Shown here: piece after piece, positions 18,723 to 20,000 of the stretch
Position numbering within the stretch: the first letter of the stretch is position 1
Layout of the letters: the number at the start of each line of letters is the position of its first letter
Assembly: GCA_018398815.1 (NCBI GenBank)
Contig: CM031595.1
Location: forward strand, 141,514,094 to 141,534,093
Direction: 5' to 3'
Length of the DNA stretch: 20,000 bases
Source: Conus ventricosus
Taxonomy: Eukaryota; Mollusca; Gastropoda; Neogastropoda; Conidae
Position numbers and translations under genes: made by a program
The notes under the pieces: generated by a model
Told to the model about the DNA's origin: nothing
Database searches by the model: none
Seen by the model: only the letters and a program-made list of their open reading frames with translations

Positions 18723-19009
18723 CACAAAGTCACGCCTGACCCAATCTTCTCTTGGACATAATGCACAAAGTCACGCCTGACCAATCTTCTCTTGGACATT
18801 ATGCACAAAGTCAAGCCTGACCCAATCTTCTCTTGGACATTGTGCACAAAGTCACGCCTGACCCAATCTTCTCTTGGACATAATGCACAAAGTCACGCCT
18901 GACCCAATCTTCTCTTGGACATTGTGCACAAAGTCACACCTGACCCAATCTTCTCTTGGACATTATGCACAAAGTCAAGCCTGACCCAATCTTCTCTTGG
19001 ACATAATGC
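18723..19009. repeat. 41-bp minisatellite, seven copies
   Basis: Unit CACAAAGTCACGCCTGACCC plus AATCTTCTCTTGGACATAATG. Seven copies are almost identical, and copy 2 lacks one C. Variable sites are few: ACG/AAG/ACA before CCTGAC, and ATAATG/ATTATG/ATTGTG at the unit end. The low divergence marks a young or actively homogenised array. Confidence 0.95.
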
Positions 19010-19572
19010 ACAATTTTCCGTTCACCTCCACACACTTTGAACTTTCTGAACACCAATCACACCAGCAGATCACTAATCCGGTGTCTTGGCAAAATGTGCC
19101 CTGTAATATAGTTCACATGACACTACATTAGAAGAACCATTGCAATGTCATGGTCCATTTGGCATATCAAGGCCTTACTCTAGCCAGCCTAGCGACGTCG
19201 TCTTGTTGCCCGACCTTTCATCTTGACACAGATGAAATACAAAACAGAAAAAAATGAAATAAAAGAAAAGGAATCAATGTCATATAAAAGATAAAGTCTA
19301 AAAAAAAAACAAATTCAAATGCTGATAGTACAAAACAAAATAGTCACTGACATTAACAAATAAACTTATACGACAAAAGGCACCTGTGACCACAAATCAG
19401 TACACTAATCTTTGGATGCATCAATTAAACCTATTTAATCTAATCCATATCTTAAATCATACATAATGCAGACATTGAATGAAATAAAACACTGTAGGTG
19501 TGAAAGGCAGGCTTGAGTCTGTGCACTTCAAGCGCAAACCTTGTAATAAAGACAAATGTATGCAAACAGGAA
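19010..19572. other. Unassigned AT-rich sequence
   Basis: Contains A-rich patches around 19240-19310. No coding or RNA feature is recognised. Confidence 0.4.
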
Positions 19573-19593
19573 CGCGCGCGCACACACACACAC

Positions 19594-19637
<44 letters not shown>

Positions 19638-19674
19638 ACACACACGCACACAAAACACACACACACACACACAC
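19573..19674. repeat. (GC)n(AC)n microsatellite with shared right flank
   Basis: Starts as CG repeats, then CA with CCCC, CCAC and AAAA slips. It is followed by the second copy of the 53-bp segment. Confidence 0.95.
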
Positions 19675-19727
19675 GCTCGCACGCTCGCGAATCCGTTCAT
19701 AGTAACCAGTCCTTTTCTGTCCGACAA
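19675..19727. repeat. 53-bp duplicated segment, copy 2
   Basis: Identical to 18185-18237. It diverges at 19728 (AGTCAGGTC here, GAAAAACG in copy 1). Confidence 0.92.
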
Positions 19728-20000
19728 AGTCAGGTCTCCTTTTCATTCACTCAAATCCGGATTACTTCTCAAACCCACACAGAGCAGACATCTCCAACCC
19801 CACCCCCAACCCCACCACCACCCCCCTTCCCTTTTCCCTAATATATAACAACTCTGTAATGGAGCGTGCAGTAGAGTGAAGTGATCTTAAATCAACTCCA
19901 TCCCTTTCCCGCACACAAAAGGCCCCTGGTTGATGTTATTCTGTCCAGGGGTATGAGGGAAATTGAATTCGTGGAACTGCATAAATTGACGGCTCGCTTT
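19728..20000. other. Unassigned sequence at the window edge
   Basis: A C-rich CCCCACC-type patch lies at about 19798-19830. No gene is recognised. Confidence 0.4.

Overview
The window looks like intergenic or intronic euchromatin from an invertebrate animal, most likely a gastropod mollusc. The evidence is the repeat content: a tRNA-derived SINE whose 3' module (starting CCCCGAAGATGGAGTATGG and ending in GAAA repeats) I recall from snail genomes, a second tRNA-like element joined to a TAA-repeat/'tatagcgcc' module, abundant AC, CT and TA microsatellites, and degenerate minisatellites. The organism call rests on memory of these families and was not checked by search. I found no host gene I can defend, no rRNA, no functional tRNA and no CRISPR array. 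Almost every long open frame is a by-product of a microsatellite or of a minisatellite whose unit length is a multiple of three.

Layout: 1-1900 holds a GT microsatellite and, on the minus strand at about 815-1500, a badly decayed retrotransposon coding fragment. 1910-2148 is an AC-rich microsatellite. 2216-5735 is one large minisatellite (array A, units 36-43 bp) carrying two retroposed insertions: a 5'-truncated non-LTR retrotransposon end (3716-4181) with a 9-bp target duplication, and a SINE 3' module (4775-4904). 6263-6307 is a run of 24 Gs followed by AGGGGG repeats. 6822-6879 is a CT microsatellite. 6990-7765 is an AT-rich degenerate tandem array of about 65 bp. 8225-9480 is a mosaic of dispersed repeats, including a minus-strand piece of the same SINE. 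10390-10495 is a perfect alternating purine/pyrimidine tract.

11905-16335 is the most structured part. A second minisatellite (array B) is interrupted by a SINE (12426-12810, 14-bp target duplication). It is interrupted again by a 2.58-kb TG...CA element with perfect 5-bp GTCAC duplications (13503-16081), best read as a solo LTR. That element contains a TA microsatellite, which in turn holds a 573-bp foldback element with about 210-bp near-identical inverted arms (14398-14970). This gives a clear order of events: satellite, then LTR, then TA repeat, then foldback element. 16590-20000 holds more AC repeats, a 45-bp duplication, a seven-copy 41-bp minisatellite (18723-19009), and two AC microsatellites that share an identical 53-bp right flank.

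No genes work together here. The interest lies in the nested insertions, the clean empty sites and the way mobile elements have landed in satellite DNA.
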